This document shows, piece by piece, positions 43,431-55,517 of a DNA stretch of 64,000 nt. The position numbers and the translations under genes were made by a program. Each line of letters starts with the position of its first letter. The stretch's first letter is position 1. The notes below the pieces were generated by a model that did no database searches, was not told the origin of the DNA, and saw only the letters and a program-made list of their open reading frames with translations. This stretch comes from Nilaparvata lugens (taxonomy: Eukaryota; Arthropoda; Insecta; Hemiptera; Delphacidae): the NCBI RefSeq assembly GCF_014356525.2, contig NC_052516.1, positions 26,428,070 through 26,492,069 on the forward strand, written 5' to 3'.

Positions 43431-43665
43431 GAAATATATTTTCAATTACTTCTTTTATATTATTTTTTATTATTAATAATACTTTTTTAGATTAATTTTT
43501 CCATTTTAAAACAAGTAATGAGTTTGTACTTCTCGCACACATTTTGTGTTTGAGAACACTCACGGAGAAAAGTTTTCTTCTGATATTGATAAATTTGAAG
43601 TTGTAGGGTATAATAGTAGCTTCAGTTTCTAGTGTAATAGTAGTTCTAGTAACAGTATAGTGTAT
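43431..43665 (+). repeat. Direct duplication, unit 2 (235 bp)
   Basis: Second copy of 43107-43341 at a 324-bp offset. No open frame or terminal TG...CA supports these being LTRs, and the spacer is too short for an LTR element. Confidence 0.9.
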
Positions 43666-43799
43666 TCATTTTATTTGTATATTTATTTATTATTGATTTA
43701 TTGTTAATGCAAGTTTGATTTATTGTAAACTGTAGCTTATGTATATTGCTATAATGCTAAAAATTCGATTTAGATTTGACTTGAATTGTACAATTGATT

Positions 43800-43872
43800 G
43801 TAGATTACAAAACTAATAATTTTTTCAATGTATTATTTTACGGAAATAAATTTTATTTGAATTTGAATTTGT
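43800..43872 (+). repeat. Retroposon 3' end with (TTGAAT)n tail
   Basis: TTTTACGGAAATAAATTTTA, then TTTGAATTTGAATTTG. An AATAAA signal is followed by a hexamer tail like those at 14212-14300 and 36727-36805. Confidence 0.6.
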
Positions 43873-44415
43873 TTTTTTTTCAATTCAGAACCTGACAAGA
43901 ACTTAGCTTATTTTTAAATTTACAAATGCCTGTTATGAAAGATTTTTCGTTACTCGCTCATTTACAAGGCCAAGAGTCATCAATATAAATAATTATTTTT
44001 GTATAACAGATTTATACATACTATATAACAGTTATAGGCCTACTGATATAATAGAGAATCTAGCAATGATTTTGTTCAAATTGGTGTGAAATAGGTTGGA
44101 ATGTTGCATTTCAAGATACGAGCAACACTCATGAGAATAGCTTTGTCCCTTTTCTAGCATTCAATAACGTAGTAGCCAAATATACTTTGTCGTGTCTTGG
44201 TTGGAACGTGACTCATTGTTCCAGAACCAGAAATCATGAATGGAGACAGAGGTTTTTGTCATTTCTTTCTCCCTCCTTTTTGTTGCTCACTTGTAGCAAT
44301 GGTCAATTGGTGGGGGAGACACTTCTAGACTTCCAATATGTCTTTACTCCTCCAAACGAACTCTCTCCAGCGCTGAATCTGTCATAGTGGGAAGTGGCGG
44401 AACTAAAATACGAAA
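43873..44415. other. Intergenic, no gene recognised
   Basis: 44180-44395 is GC-richer and holds a 66-codon frame with no known similarity. Confidence 0.4.
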
Positions 44416-44419
44416 TTTC

Positions 44420-44535
44420 AGAGGTCTACAGTAGAATCTAGCTCCACTAATTATTTATGTAGATGCATAACAATATTAACTTCCATAGTTATTCCAAATT
44501 GCTCTCAATTTTTTCCATATCATATATAGTTCAAT
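44420..44535 (+). repeat. Fragment of the 25641-25862 repeat family
   Basis: TTATTTATGTAGATGCATAA, CAATATTAACTTCCATAGTTATTCCAAATTG and CATATCATATATAG correspond to the reverse complement of 25740-25815. Confidence 0.6.
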
Positions 44536-46775
44536 AATTATCTTTCAGTTCATATCATGTGAATTCATTTAGAACTTGGCTGTATTGTAAGCTATTTATT
44601 GCATATAAGTGTATAAGCCAGTATAATATTGTTATTGGCTACGCGTACATAAAGTACTTAATCATCAATCTCGTATTCTATGTATATTTGTGTGTGAGCA
44701 CAGATGAAATAGAATATCCTAAAATTGTGAAAAATATAGATTTTTTTTGTGATTCACCCAGTTTTCAATCTCCTTGAACTGTTAATTGGTGATAATCTAA
44801 TCTGCAATGAATGTTTTGATGAATCATGGGCGCGTTTCAATGCACTAGATTCCATCTTCATTGTTTACCTCTGATATTGGCTACTTTCCCCTCAATTAAA
44901 TAAAAACGACTCGATAATGATAAACTACTGGTTGATAAGATCAACTCGAGATACTAGATTCTTTTGTTACACCGTGATCAAACTCAAATTTATTCTCGCA
45001 GATCACTGGAGATTTATTATGATGTATCAACCGAAACTGGTATTTCAAATAATTGATTAATAAAACAAAATTTTTGAGAATATCAAGTCGTTTTTATTTA
45101 ATTCTTCAGTTGCGAATGTGAAAATTTTATGCCATAGAGCGTTATAAGCATTATAGTGTACTGTGTAGAAAAAAAGAATGTATAGGATGGGATACTACTC
45201 ATCTTATTTCTATACTTCTTTGTACGTACACATCGAATCCTTTTTGTAAGTTATTATTTTTCTCCACTTTGTCGAAAAAAGACAAAGTAAGAGGTAGGAA
45301 GATGTTGAATTGCGAGGAATTATTATTATAAAAATTTGTAGGTGGTATGCAAGTGTAGAAAGAACTGAGTATAATGAAATAATTGAGGATATGAGACAAG
45401 ATAGCAGGTAGACGAACGTGAATATGGAGGAAAAAACAGCGGAAAATTTGTAGGGAATAGAAAATTGTTAGTGGGTTAAATGTATAGAAAAAACTGTGGA
45501 AAATAAGGAGGACGAAGCTGGTAGAAAAAGAGAGCATGTAATCAGCCAATCCTGGGATGGGTTGAAGAATTGTAACCGATAAACAACTGAACAGGGGAGA
45601 TAACCGCGCAGGACTTGGGGTGAAAAACCACCCCCACCCACAACTAAAACAAAATGAAACCACCATTGAGAGCGAATCGAATGTCATTTCTCACTTGAGA
45701 AACAGTCTACTCTCTTGCTCATAAATAAAAATAATGCCAACAAATTATTGTCACTCTTGAAGACAGAAAATTAATCGTCGCCAATCGTCCCCTATACCCC
45801 CCTTCCATATCTCTCTCACTCTTTCTCCCACACTCTCTCCCCCTTTCTCTCTCTATTTTTCTCTCTCATCCATCAATTCTTCTTTGTACCGGAAATTGAA
45901 TTAAGGCGCCACGCCATCTGTCCACAATTCTTTTATTGTTTTCTATTATTTCATTCTTCTGTTTCCACTTCCCCTTTTCATTTGTAGAAAACCACATCTA
46001 TTTCGAGACTGATAGTGTCGATTTGTTATTATGAGTGAACCTATTGAAACTGATATACTGTTCCAAGTTTTATTGTGGAAACTATCAAGATGATTTGGAT
46101 GATTCATATTTGGAATTTTGAATTGATAAAAATGTTGTTTTTTCCAATTATAAATATAGAGGTTCCTCTTAATTTGTGAACTTGTGCCATTTCTGAGGTT
46201 CTCTAAAAAACATTCTGTGTTAAATTATAGTATTTATATATCTTCCCAATATTCTAGTGGAAATTATAACAATCTTTCATTGAAATCAGGAGATTTCCAC
46301 AAACAAATTTAAGGTTTGTGATTTATTCCATTGATTATTTCATCACTCACTCTCGCTCTTCTCATTCAATATCATCATCATCAGTATTCTGCCCTAGGGC
46401 AGGTCCATACATAATTCCTCTTTCTCCTTTCCTCTCTGTCCTGTGCTATTCTCTTCAGCATGAAGTATTTTCCCTTAACATCACTCAATATACTTCTTCT
46501 TCAATTTCATTCACAGCTTTCTCAAATTGACATTCTTGTTCTGGGATTAGAATGATAACTCACATTCGGGAGTGCAATCCACTGTTCTGAATTTGAAAGT
46601 ACTACTTGATCAATGCATTTGATATCAATTATTTTAATGGATTGTGCATCATTGATCAATGGATGAATATAAATTATTGATTGTAATTAAATGCAATTGT
46701 ATGCATGTCGAAGCAATTTGAATATAATGCTGTCTATGGTTAACTACTTATCAAAAGAGGTTAGATGTGAGTGAA
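44536..46775. other. Intergenic, no gene seen
   Basis: A CT-rich patch lies at 45785-45870. The minus-strand 162-codon frame at 45199-45687 is compositionally odd (Ser/Phe/Leu-rich) and unrecognised; I do not call it a gene. Confidence 0.5.
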
Positions 46776-46789
46776 GCTGGACTAGATTA

Positions 46790-46958
46790 AAGCAGAAAGG
46801 CGAAAACAATCTCTAAGAAGTAGCGAGTATATGTTGAGATTAAACTGAGATCTTCTCTCTGAAAAATTGGAATCAATCAGCATAGAGTAGTTGGAAAAAA
46901 GGTAAAAACAATCTCTAAAGAGTAGCGAGTAAGTGTTACCTTTCGTAACATTATACTT
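46790..46958. repeat. Tandem array, left part (CAATCTCTAAAGAGTAGCGAG unit)
   Basis: AAAACAATCTCTAAGAAGTAGCGAGTA occurs at about 46802 and, as AAAACAATCTCTAAAGAGTAGCGAGTA, at about 46906. ATTGGAATCAATCAGCATAG lies between. The same unit resumes at 47663 after the inserted element, giving about four units of about 105 bp. Confidence 0.8.
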
Positions 46959-47662
46959 GACTAGCCGTCAGGCTCGCTTCGCTCGCCATATCCGTCTAGC
47001 CGGGCTCCGCCCCCTGGACCCCCGACTGGATCGTCCAAGAATGAGGTCAGCAGGCTCGCTTCGCTCGCCTGCATTTTTAATTTGAACATTTTTATCATAT
47101 GTTAGGACATATGATAGGACGATCCAGTTGGGGGTCCAGACTAAACGGATATGGCGAGCGAAGCGAGCCTGGCCGCTTGTAATATAATATTCCCAGTATT
47201 GAAGTAGCAGTGCCCAATCAATTTTTCCGCGATAAATGCATTTAAATCTTCAACTTGGTGCCAACCTAACAAAGTCAACTCAACTTAATGCCAACCTGAC
47301 AAAATTATTAATTTAGTTGCCAGTTAAAAACTGTTAAAGAGGTACTCTATCTAGATTATAGTTCTATAGTAACATATGATATGGAAATTTCAATTATAAT
47401 CAAGAGATTGGGAGAAGAAGAATATACATGCTAAAAGACGAAATTTGAACCCTTAAAAACCACCCTCAGAGTTAAAATATTACCAAAAGATTTCTTAGTG
47501 CGCCTCTAAAGGGCCAACTGAACATACCTACCAAATTTGAACGTTTTTGGTCCGGTAGATTTTTAGTTCTGCGAGTTAGTGAGTGAGTGAGTGAGTGAGT
47601 CAGTCAGTCAGTCAGTCAGTCAGTCAGTCAGTGAGTGCCATTTCGCTTTTATATATATATAG
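46959..47662. mobile_element. 704-bp mobile element with 9-bp target duplication
   Basis: ATTATACTT stands at 46950-46958 and again at 47663-47671, exactly where the tandem array is interrupted, so both ends are fixed. The left part is a GC-rich foldback: GGCTCGCTTCGCTCGCCATA, then TCCGTCTAG and GGACCCCCGACTGGATCGTCC, mirrored at 47112-47172. The right part has TGGTCCGGTAGATTTTTAG, a (GAGT)n(CAGT)n array and a TTTTATATATATATAG end. No protein is encoded. A 9-bp duplication fits MULE-type or target-primed insertion, but without clear terminal inverted repeats I leave the class open. Confidence 0.8.
47578..47634. repeat. (GAGT)n(CAGT)n microsatellite
   Basis: About five GAGT and eight CAGT units, internal to the 704-bp element. 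Confidence 0.9.
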
Positions 47663-47850
47663 ATTATACTTCGGAGATTAAAATGGAATTTTCTCTCTGA
47701 TAAATTGGAATCAATCAGTATAGAGTAGTTGGAAAATTGGAAAAAACAATCTCTAGAGAGTTGCGAGTAAGAGTGTTAAGATTATACTTCGAGGATTAAA
47801 ATCAATTGTTCTCTTTGATAAATTGAATTCAATCAGCATAGAACTTGAGA
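47663..47850. repeat. Tandem array, right part
   Basis: ATTATACTTCGGAGATTAAA and ATTATACTTCGAGGATTAAA, each followed by TCTCTGATAAATTGGAATCA/TCTTTGATAAATTGAATTCA and CAATCTCTAGAGAGTTGCGA, continue the array from 46790-46958. Confidence 0.8.
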
Positions 47851-48360
47851 CAGGATGCAGGATATCAGAAGTAGGATAGCTCGGAAATTTGATTTCCTTG
47901 GAAGGAGAATTAAGAAGTAAGTTGTAAGGAGAGGGGAATTACTTCTAAATGTAGAAGTTCTGATGAGGTACAATACGTCATATAATATTCAACAAAGTTA
48001 ATTTTTTACAAGATAAGCATACTACGGAGAAATAACACGTCCCAAGATTATTTTTCAGTGATAATCATCAGAACTGTCAGAATAATGAATGATGGTCTTC
48101 TTCATAAGTTTAGATGATTGATCACCTTCCGTAACTGGGAATCTATTAAACTTACTGCATAAATTAGTCTACCGTTGAATCTAATTCCTAACAAGGAGAA
48201 TGCAGTTTAGTTCAAGAGATGATATTATTACATAGGCTACTTGCTATACGTGTTGCAGAGTTCAGCTTGTTAGGAATTAAATGAGTATAAACGATAAATA
48301 TTATGAATTCAATTGCATTTCAAATCGGGAAGAAAATCAGTGGCAGAACAAGAAGAATCT
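47851..48360. other. Intergenic, no gene seen
   Basis: Featureless AT-rich sequence. Confidence 0.4.
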
Positions 48361-48364
48361 AAAA

Positions 48365-49280
48365 CAGAATAAGAAATTGGTGGAGAAGGAGAAGAGGAGG
48401 AGGAGGAGAATGAGAATAAGAAGAAGAAGCAGAAGAAGGAGGTGATTGAGCATGGAAAAATGCTGAGTAGAAGTGACAAGAAAGAACAAAAAAAAAAATG
48501 AATGGAGAAAATAAAGAAGCATTTTTGGTAAGAAAAAAGACGGTTAGAGGAGCGGAGAAATAAGTAGTATTGGAAAGATGAGAAGAACAAGAAGATATGA
48601 TGAAAAAGGAGTATGAGTGGTATGAGGAGGTATAGAAGGAGAAGGAAATTGAATAAAAAGAAACAAGAAAAGAGAAGAGAGGAGGAAGGATGAGGATAAG
48701 TGATTAGGAGGAAAGGAGATGCAGTGTGATGGATAGGAAGAGAAATAAGGAAGAGACAGAAATGAAGAGACAGAGATAAAGAGACAAAAAATAAACATAT
48801 ATTGGGAGAAGGAGAAGAGAGACACAGAAGTGATGGAAAAATAATTTGCTTTCTCCGAGTTATTTCTATTATGATTTGTGATTGTATTGGTACATAAAAA
48901 AATAAATAAAGAAACCTAACAGCATTAGGGGGAAATAGCTAAATTAATAATGTGATGAAAGAAGAAATAGTAGAGAAAGGTACAAGAATGAATCAGAAAA
49001 ATGGAATTATTATAAGATTGCCCAATTGAATAGAAAGATATAATGAGATGCCGAAGAGAAGGAGTCAGAGGAGGAATCGTTGAAGATAATATAAAAAGAA
49101 GAAATGATTGGAAGGAGAGTAGTAGAAGAAGAGAATAAAATAAAAAGAACAACGATTAGAAAAAGAGGAAGGAAAAGTGGTGGAGGAGAAAGAGAAGAAG
49201 AGCAGGAGAAGAAGAAGAAGAAGAAGAAGAAAAAAAAGAAGAAGAAGAAGAAAAGTGGTGGAGAAGAAGGATGAGAAAGG
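48365..49280. repeat. Purine-rich tract, about 0.9 kb, interrupted
   Basis: GGAGAA and GAAGAA words run on the plus strand, interrupted near 48840-48960, where CATAAAAAAATAAATAAAGA resembles a retroposon tail. 49196-49260 is nearly pure (GAA)n. The minus-strand Ser/Leu/Phe frames are artefacts. Confidence 0.8.
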
Positions 49281-49429
49281 TAGAGGAAATTAAAAAATAG
49301 AAGCCCATCATCTGAATGTTGGTTGTATAGGGTACAAGAGTAGTGGTTCTACTTCTAATGTTGTTTTCATATCATGCTTGTCTGCCCCCGTGAAAGACAG
49401 GCCTGCTGTACATTGGCCAGTTCACAGCA

Positions 49430-49545
49430 GAAAAACGAAGAGAAAAACAAAAGATAGAGAACAAGAATAAGAGAGAACGAGTAGAGTAGAGGAAGAAGAG
49501 AGAATGGTAGTGAGTGAGTGAGTGAGTCAATGAGAGAGTGAGGGA
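49430..49545. repeat. GA/GAGT-rich stretch
   Basis: AGAGAACAAGAATAAGAGAG followed by GTGAGTGAGTGAGTGAGTC. Confidence 0.6.
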
Positions 49546-49714
49546 TGTAGAAACAAAATAGAGAATATTCATGTTCTATTTTCATTTTATTGTATTGTAT
49601 GTTGTGCCCTTCTATAGTTTGGTAGCAGTGAGTGGCATATAGACCGGTAGTGGGCCTTCCTCATCATCAGCATCCATGGGAAGACAGCGGTGTGAACAGT
49701 ATAACCAAAGAGCA

Positions 49715-49792
49715 GAAAAGGAAGAGAGGAAAGTAGAAGAAGAAGAAGAAGAAGAAAAAGGAGGAGAAGAAAAAGGAGAAGAAGAGGAGATA
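49715..49792. repeat. (GAA/GGA)n microsatellite
   Basis: Plus-strand GAAGAAGAAGAAGAAGAAAA followed by GGAGGAGAAG words. Confidence 0.85.
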
Positions 49793-51495
49793 TCGTTGGA
49801 GCATAAGAATTGGAGTAGGAGAATTGACTTCAAGATATTAATCATATACTACATGTAATAATATGTTATCGGACTTCATGATACTACGTACATTATTGAC
49901 AATAACTATATTCTGTACAAAAGTATTTCTTACTTGGGATAGACATGCTCAGCAGAGAAGGCATACAGAGGTATGGGATACAACGGCAGATATGTTGCCG
50001 GTCTGAACCGGCCAGCGTTCTCTAATTTCTAGTGAGTATTCGAGCGCTCATGTTAAACTTACGAAGTTTCCTCTCTGCAAGCACTGACTCGACTGACTAT
50101 TCGACAAACTGGCAACTGCGCTTCTACCTATGACTCAATCCATCACTGTAATATTGGCTGATCTCCCTCCATTTCTCTGCGCCGCAAATTTCTCCAAGTT
50201 TGAAGTAAATTTGTACGGAGTATAGAAGCTAATCGTTTTCAGTTATTGGAATTCAATCAGTCGCAGGAAATTTCTGTGAATATTATATTTATTTGCTTCG
50301 AGCGAGATCAATTTAATGAATTGAAGCATTAATTAAACAAGCGAATTACAAACTTAAATTTTCATCCGAGTTCAGCAGAACGCTGGTGGTTGATTGGTGG
50401 ACCTTGAAAGTAATGATCTTGAAAAATAAATTGAATTTATCATTATTATCCATGATAAATAATCATTATCCAATAAAATGAATCTTGACTCGAGCATGGT
50501 TGTATTATATATTAAATAGCATTGAGTTTTGAAACGATAAATATATCAGAAAACTGGATGTCTACGAATAGAAATTATAAAGAGCAAAGTTACTTGTCTA
50601 TTACTAATACTAAGAATAAACTGATTTCAAAAGATATAATTGAAAGAAATGCATGGCATCAGAAGAATAAGATCAACATTACTTTTTTTAAATAAATAGA
50701 TAGAAACAATTGTCTATGTATGGAGCTCATTAATAAAAAACTACCTTCATGAATTTTCCTAAACTTAATTTTCTTCCGAATTTTTTCATGTCTGAACTCA
50801 CATTATGCTGAGTTATTGAAACTTGTTAACTCTAAGAAACTAACAAAAACTCTATTCAAGAGTATTAATGTTCAGGCTTACACAAATTGTAATAAGATAT
50901 ATTTGTGACTGCTATTCATATTCATAAATTTGAATAATTTATGACAGCTTATCATGAAATTGAATTATTTGTGACAGCTAATCATGTAGATTTATTTCCT
51001 CTTTGTTCAAAACATCTCCTTGTTATATAACTTCATAGTTTACAATGCACACAAACTGTTTTAATTCAACGCTAAGTACACGAAAAATCCTCACAAATTG
51101 TGAAAATTGAAGAATCCGGAATGTTTTGGAATTATACAGTAATTTGCAGAACAAAGAAAAGTTCTCTATGATAAGTTCAATAAATTACTATATACTAAGA
51201 ATAAACTGACTGCAAGAAACTGGAGAATGAGTTTTTGTGAAAAACAATTCTGGACTCAAGTGAATCAAGTAATGAGGAACAAGAATGAGCTCAGGAACCT
51301 TTCTCGGACAATTACATTATGGAGCCGTCAGAATGGAACAAGGAACTTTTTCATGAGTCCTACAAGTTTCATAATACTGAGGGGCTCTTCTAATAAAATA
51401 GTAGAGGGAGAGGTATTTTAGACGCTAGCATGTCTGGAGAACATAATTTCTTAATTTCATTAGCAACGAATTAGTCGGGTCTTCTTTTGAACAAA
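49793..51495. other. Intergenic, no gene recognised
   Basis: 49960-50270 is somewhat GC-richer, with ACCGGCCAGCG, TCTGCGCCGC and CTGACTCGACTGAC words. It could be a promoter or untranslated exon, but no coding frame or splice evidence supports this. TTTGTGACAGCTTATCATG and TTTGTGACAGCTAATCATG near 50938 and 50969 form a 31-bp duplication. Confidence 0.5.
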
Positions 51496-51499
51496 CAAA

Positions 51500-51655
51500 A
51501 AAGGCAAGAAAATATAGAGAGATGGAGAAGTAGAAGACAAAAAAGGAGATGAATATGGAGGAGAAGAAGAGCATAACAAGAACAAGAACAGGAATGGGAA
51601 GAAGAAAAAGAAGAAGATGAGGAGGCGGAGGAGGAGGAGAAGGAGAAAAACACGC
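51500..51655. repeat. GA-rich polypurine tract
   Basis: AAGAAAAAGAAGAAGATGAG, then GAGGCGGAGGAGGAGG. The minus-strand Ser- and Phe-rich frames are artefacts. Confidence 0.85.
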
Positions 51656-51659
51656 AAAA

Positions 51660-52266
51660 TAGATGATGGAGCATTCTATGGTACCCTGCCTTATTTTTTG
51701 TGGTTACTGTGCTATAGAAAGCTATTCATTCCGATTTTATTATCCGAAAGATTCTCAGATCACACTCAAGCAGGCATCCATGCATGAAAATATGTTTGGG
51801 ATTTTCAAGATTCTATATCTATCTTTATTCTATCTTTCTAAAATACCTGATAGACTTCGAATGATGTTGTAAATATTTCCATAGATAAAGGATAAGCATA
51901 AGAGCACACATAAATTTCTTGTCTCTGATATTACTCTAGAAAGACTTGGGTTTGGATTTCGATATTTTATAATATTGGTAATTGTTTCATTCAAAGTTTG
52001 TGTGATTTGTACTTTCTTATTGAGATTGCAGCATTTTGTAAATATTCTTACTCTGCTATTCAATTTCTTCCTCTTCATCTTTAAAATCGAGATTGAAATT
52101 TTTTAGATATAATTTTATGACAGTTATTTCAAATCATTTTGTGGCTGATTTTCCTGAAGTTAGAACCTATGAACCTTTTTCAAAAGCTTTCCAAGTGTAA
52201 TGTCCAACTACTCATGCATAGGCTACCTATAGAAAGACTTGGGAGCGGAATTCTATATGTTGATTA
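51660..52266. other. Intergenic, no gene recognised
   Basis: Overlapping short frames on opposite strands (51663-51872 and 51830-52078) with no known similarity. Confidence 0.4.
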
Positions 52267-52375
52267 AAATCTTATCTAAATTTGGGAGAGGCATAGCACA
52301 AGGTTACATAATTTTCTCTTTCTCCCTATGATTTTGATGATGTACTTAATGTATGAATCAATTAAGATTAGGGAA
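52267..52375 (+). repeat. Dispersed repeat (CTTATCTAAATTTGGGA type), copy 2
   Basis: CTTATCTAAATTTGGGAGAG, GCATAGCACAAGGTTACAT and GATGTACTTAATGTATGAAT match 30978-31086. Confidence 0.7.
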
Positions 52376-52381
52376 TGTTGA

Positions 52382-52735
52382 TTCGATCATTTGATGTCAC
52401 GATTTAATTACTTGAATGGAATGATGGAAGCGAAAGAAATATGTGAAAACAAGTTTGAAGAAGACTTATGAGAATAGAAAGATGCAGTGAATAGAGAAAT
52501 AAAGTAAGTAAATAGATAATTAAGAATTGGCAATTCTAGGTACGGCAGGTTTATATGTTGTATTCAATATCTCGATTCAATTACTTGAATGGAGGCGAAA
52601 GAAATGAAGAAGAAGAAGACTTTGAGAGGACTTTTGAGAATAGAAAGATGTAGTGAATAGAGAAATGGAGTAAGTAAAAAGATAATTAAGAATTGGCAAT
52701 AAAATACTAGGTTAGGCAGGTTTGTATGAAGTACT
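52382..52735. repeat. Tandem duplication, about 173-bp unit x 2
   Basis: TTCAATTACTTGAATGG-type starts lie near 52403 and 52576. GAATAGAAAGATGCAGTGAA/GAATAGAAAGATGTAGTGAA and AGATAATTAAGAATTGGCAA follow in both, and GGCAGGTTTATATG/GGCAGGTTTGTATG closes each. Confidence 0.85.
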
Positions 52736-53824
52736 AACTAGATAATTGGTAGTTTACATTAAATTCAAGGAATGTCTTAATTCAAAGCAACAAGGATGAT
52801 AGCCTTTCATTGGGATGCATCCTCAGCTCAATAATTGTAAGAGTATTACAATTATTGTAAATTGTATAAACAAATGTATTATAATTGTTTTACAATTGTA
52901 AAACATTTACTAGGCATTTGAGATTCATTACGGTACTAATATGAGAGTCATTTATAACATATAGCAAAAATTACACCACAACAAATTATAGCACAGCTTA
53001 GCGAGTATAATTGAGATCCAATAGAAGTATAATTAGAAATTGTGCGCCATTCAGAGGTACCACCATAGAGAAGATATAGCATGGGAAGATACCCCAGTAT
53101 ATAGGTCGTTTAAGATCCAAATTTTTAGCCTATTTCTTGTTAACTCACTCTCGATCTTCTTGTTTAGTGTCAACTACTGTCCATTACTACTGTTTTGTTG
53201 GGGAGAGAGTGTGAGTAGCCTATGAGAGACTATCGTCACAAAGCTCCACAAAAAACAACTACTAAGACTATCGGCTTGAGTTAACAGTGAAATTTGCAAC
53301 ATAAATGCCCTATACCATGTTATTTATTATTATGCTATCTTTTCACTTTGATACAGCTTTGTACGATAATTATTTGTATTACGGAACAGTTTTTTTACAA
53401 ATAAATATATGAATATTATAATATTTTAACATGCATTGTTTCTATCATATATTCACAAATATCAAAATAAGAGTCATTGCTTTTTTTTCGACTTACCGAA
53501 CCGCAACTATCTCCAATATTACAAAATCAACAGCAAATGTTTGAACATACCTGGAGAGAAGGAAAAATAATATTATTATAAAATCGAAATTATCGCAATA
53601 TTATAATCAGAAGCATTAAACAATTTGGAACTATTTCAATTCATGATTATTCTTAATGAAGAAAAATGACAAGAGCATGTGCAAAATGATCAAGTAGAAC
53701 CAGTGAATATAGAATGTAACATTCTAGAGAATATAACATTCTAGAGAATATAACATTCTATAGATTGATATAAAACATCTAAGATAATCAATGAAAAATC
53801 CGATCCTTATCAGTTTTCCGCTAA
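52736..53824. other. Intergenic, no gene seen
   Basis: A short AACATTCTAGAGAATATAAC triplication lies near 53718-53762. Otherwise featureless. Confidence 0.5.
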
Positions 53825-53849
53825 TTATTACAGAGCAGCTAAAGAAGCA

Positions 53850-54245
53850 CAATCAAATTCAGTAAAGTTTTCCGTCAACAAGTAAAACTCACGAGTTTAT
53901 TGAGAGCCCAATTGAACATTGCAAAGCAACACAATCGAATCTCGTCAGTTTTCCGTCAACAGGTTGAACTCTACTAAATTATTGAAATAAACATAACAAA
54001 TCAGCTAGAGCAGCTCAATCGAAATCCGTTAAGTTTTCCGTCAACAAGTAAAATTCACGAAATTATGAGAGCCCAATACTAAATTATTGAAATGAACATA
54101 ACAAATCAGCTAGAGCAGCTCTCAATCGAAATCCGTTAAGTTTTCCGTCAACAAGTAAAATTCACGAAATTATGAGAGCCCATTCAAACATTACAAAGCA
54201 GCTAGAACAACACAATCATATTCCGTTCAGTTTTCCGTTATCAAG
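53850..54245. repeat. Degenerate tandem repeat, GTTTTCCGTCAACAAGTAAA unit x 5
   Basis: GTTTTCCGT starts at about 53867, 53948, 54033, 54140 and 54230 (81-107-bp spacing). Units share CAGCTAGAGCAGCTC, AATCGAAATCCGTTAAG and CACGAAATTATGAGAGCCCA. Units three and four are nearly identical. Confidence 0.85.
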
Positions 54246-54554
54246 TAGCCCCACTTGTTGCCCCACAATTTAATCACACAACAAAGTTCACAGGACCGAC
54301 AAAACCACAAGGACTTAACTGAACAACAGGCCTGCGGTCGGTACTTCATTCAAGCCCTTGGGGACTTAATTATACGATCCGAAGAAGTCCCCACTGCCTA
54401 CTTCGATTAAGTATCCCACTAGTGCTATGGTACTTAGCTTCTGCCCTTTATTCAGCAATTAGCTCGAGTAAGTACTTCATTAAAGTACTTGACTTAAAAG
54501 GCTAGTCAACAATTTACATGGTACAGTACGCAAGTATCAATTGAGTGATACAGC
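54246..54554. other. Intergenic, GC-richer, unassigned
   Basis: It contains several TTAAGT/ACTTAA and AGTACTTCATT words in both orientations (for example GTACTTCATTCAAGC and AAGTACTTCATTAAAGTACTTGAC). It may be part of an unrecognised repeat. Confidence 0.4.
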
Positions 54555-54660
54555 CACTGAGCCATTCAATAGAATAGCTCATGATTCAGCTAATATAGCT
54601 CATAATACAGCTCATAATATAGCTCATAATATACAGCTATAGTATAGCTCATGTACCAAA
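54555..54660. repeat. Short tandem repeat, ATAGCTCATAAT unit
   Basis: AATAGCTCATGATTCAGCTA, ATATAGCTCATAATACAGCT and CATAATATAGCTCATAATAT run in series. Confidence 0.8.
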
Positions 54661-54917
54661 CCAGATCAGAATGTACTCAATACAGCCACATGGATGTATC
54701 AATATTCAAAATAATAATCGAGATTATGAATATTGTCCCATCCAGTTGAGGATGAGAAATACATGTGTCTATTGGATAAAATCTAATGAATGTTCAAGGG
54801 ATTAATTCATATTCAATACATTCATTTACCTAATAAGCGTGCTGAATTAATGTTTCAATGAATTCAATAATCTCGGTTGACTTTTAAGTGAATGTTTCAA
54901 GAACTGTATTAATATTT
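54661..54917. other. Intergenic, no gene seen
   Basis: AT-rich, featureless. Confidence 0.4.
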
Positions 54918-55085
54918 ATTCATTCATTTATTTATTTATTTATCTATTTATTTATTCATATATTTATCTATTTATGTATTCATTTATTTATTTATACATT
55001 TATTTGTTGATATAGTTACAAATCATATGAATATGATCGGGATATAATTCCACTGTTAGAACAACAGGCATAGCCCAAAACTATT
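54918..55085 (-). repeat. Retroposon 3' end with (TAAA)n-like tail, minus strand
   Basis: ATTTATTCATTCATTTATTT arrays (54918-55010) precede ATTCCACTGTTAGAACAACA and GGCATAGCCCAAAACTATTC. On the minus strand this reads as ...GAATAGTTTTGGGCTATGCC, TGTTGTTC and then an A-rich tandem tail, matching the 3' end at 6395-6550. Confidence 0.65.
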
Positions 55086-55515
55086 CTGTTCCCAAATTTT
55101 GATAAAAAGTAAAATGTCCGAAAAAATAGGTTATGTTCTTACTGAGGAAAGATAGGTTCAATTTATGTCGAAAAATATATATGAGCTAGAAATTATGAGA
55201 TGATGCTTCAATTAATTCAATACATTTTCTGTTGACATTGACATAAATTGAGAAAAGTGTTTCAAAAAAATTGAATAGATTCAATCTCTAAAAAAGATTT
55301 TGTACTGTATACCATTTTTTTTTCTTGACTAGAATTGCAAGTATTTGATACTTTTGGAGAAAAAGCAATATCTATTTGCTGGTCCTAGGAGTTAGCGAAT
55401 ATGATAAAAAGTTCAATCAATGAATTATAAGAGCAGTGGATTACAAACTTCACAAATTTAAGTCATCAAGTCTACCAAAATGCGTACGGAATAATTGATC
55501 CCTCATCTAGCCGCT
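55086..55515. other. Intergenic, no gene seen
   Basis: AT-rich, featureless. Confidence 0.4.
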
Positions 55516-55517
55516 TC

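Noticed and set aside
43107..43665. LTR pair
   Set aside because: Only 90 bp between the copies, no TG...CA ends, primer-binding site or gag/pol trace.
45199..45687. 162-codon minus-strand frame
   Set aside because: Although it is not a pure simple repeat, it is Ser/Phe/Leu-biased and opposite an A+G-rich strand, with no known motif or splice context.
53850..54245. Possible CRISPR-like spacing of GTTTTCCGTCAACAAG
   Set aside because: Inter-repeat sequences are themselves related and unit spacing varies from 81 to 107 bp; it is a degenerate tandem duplication.
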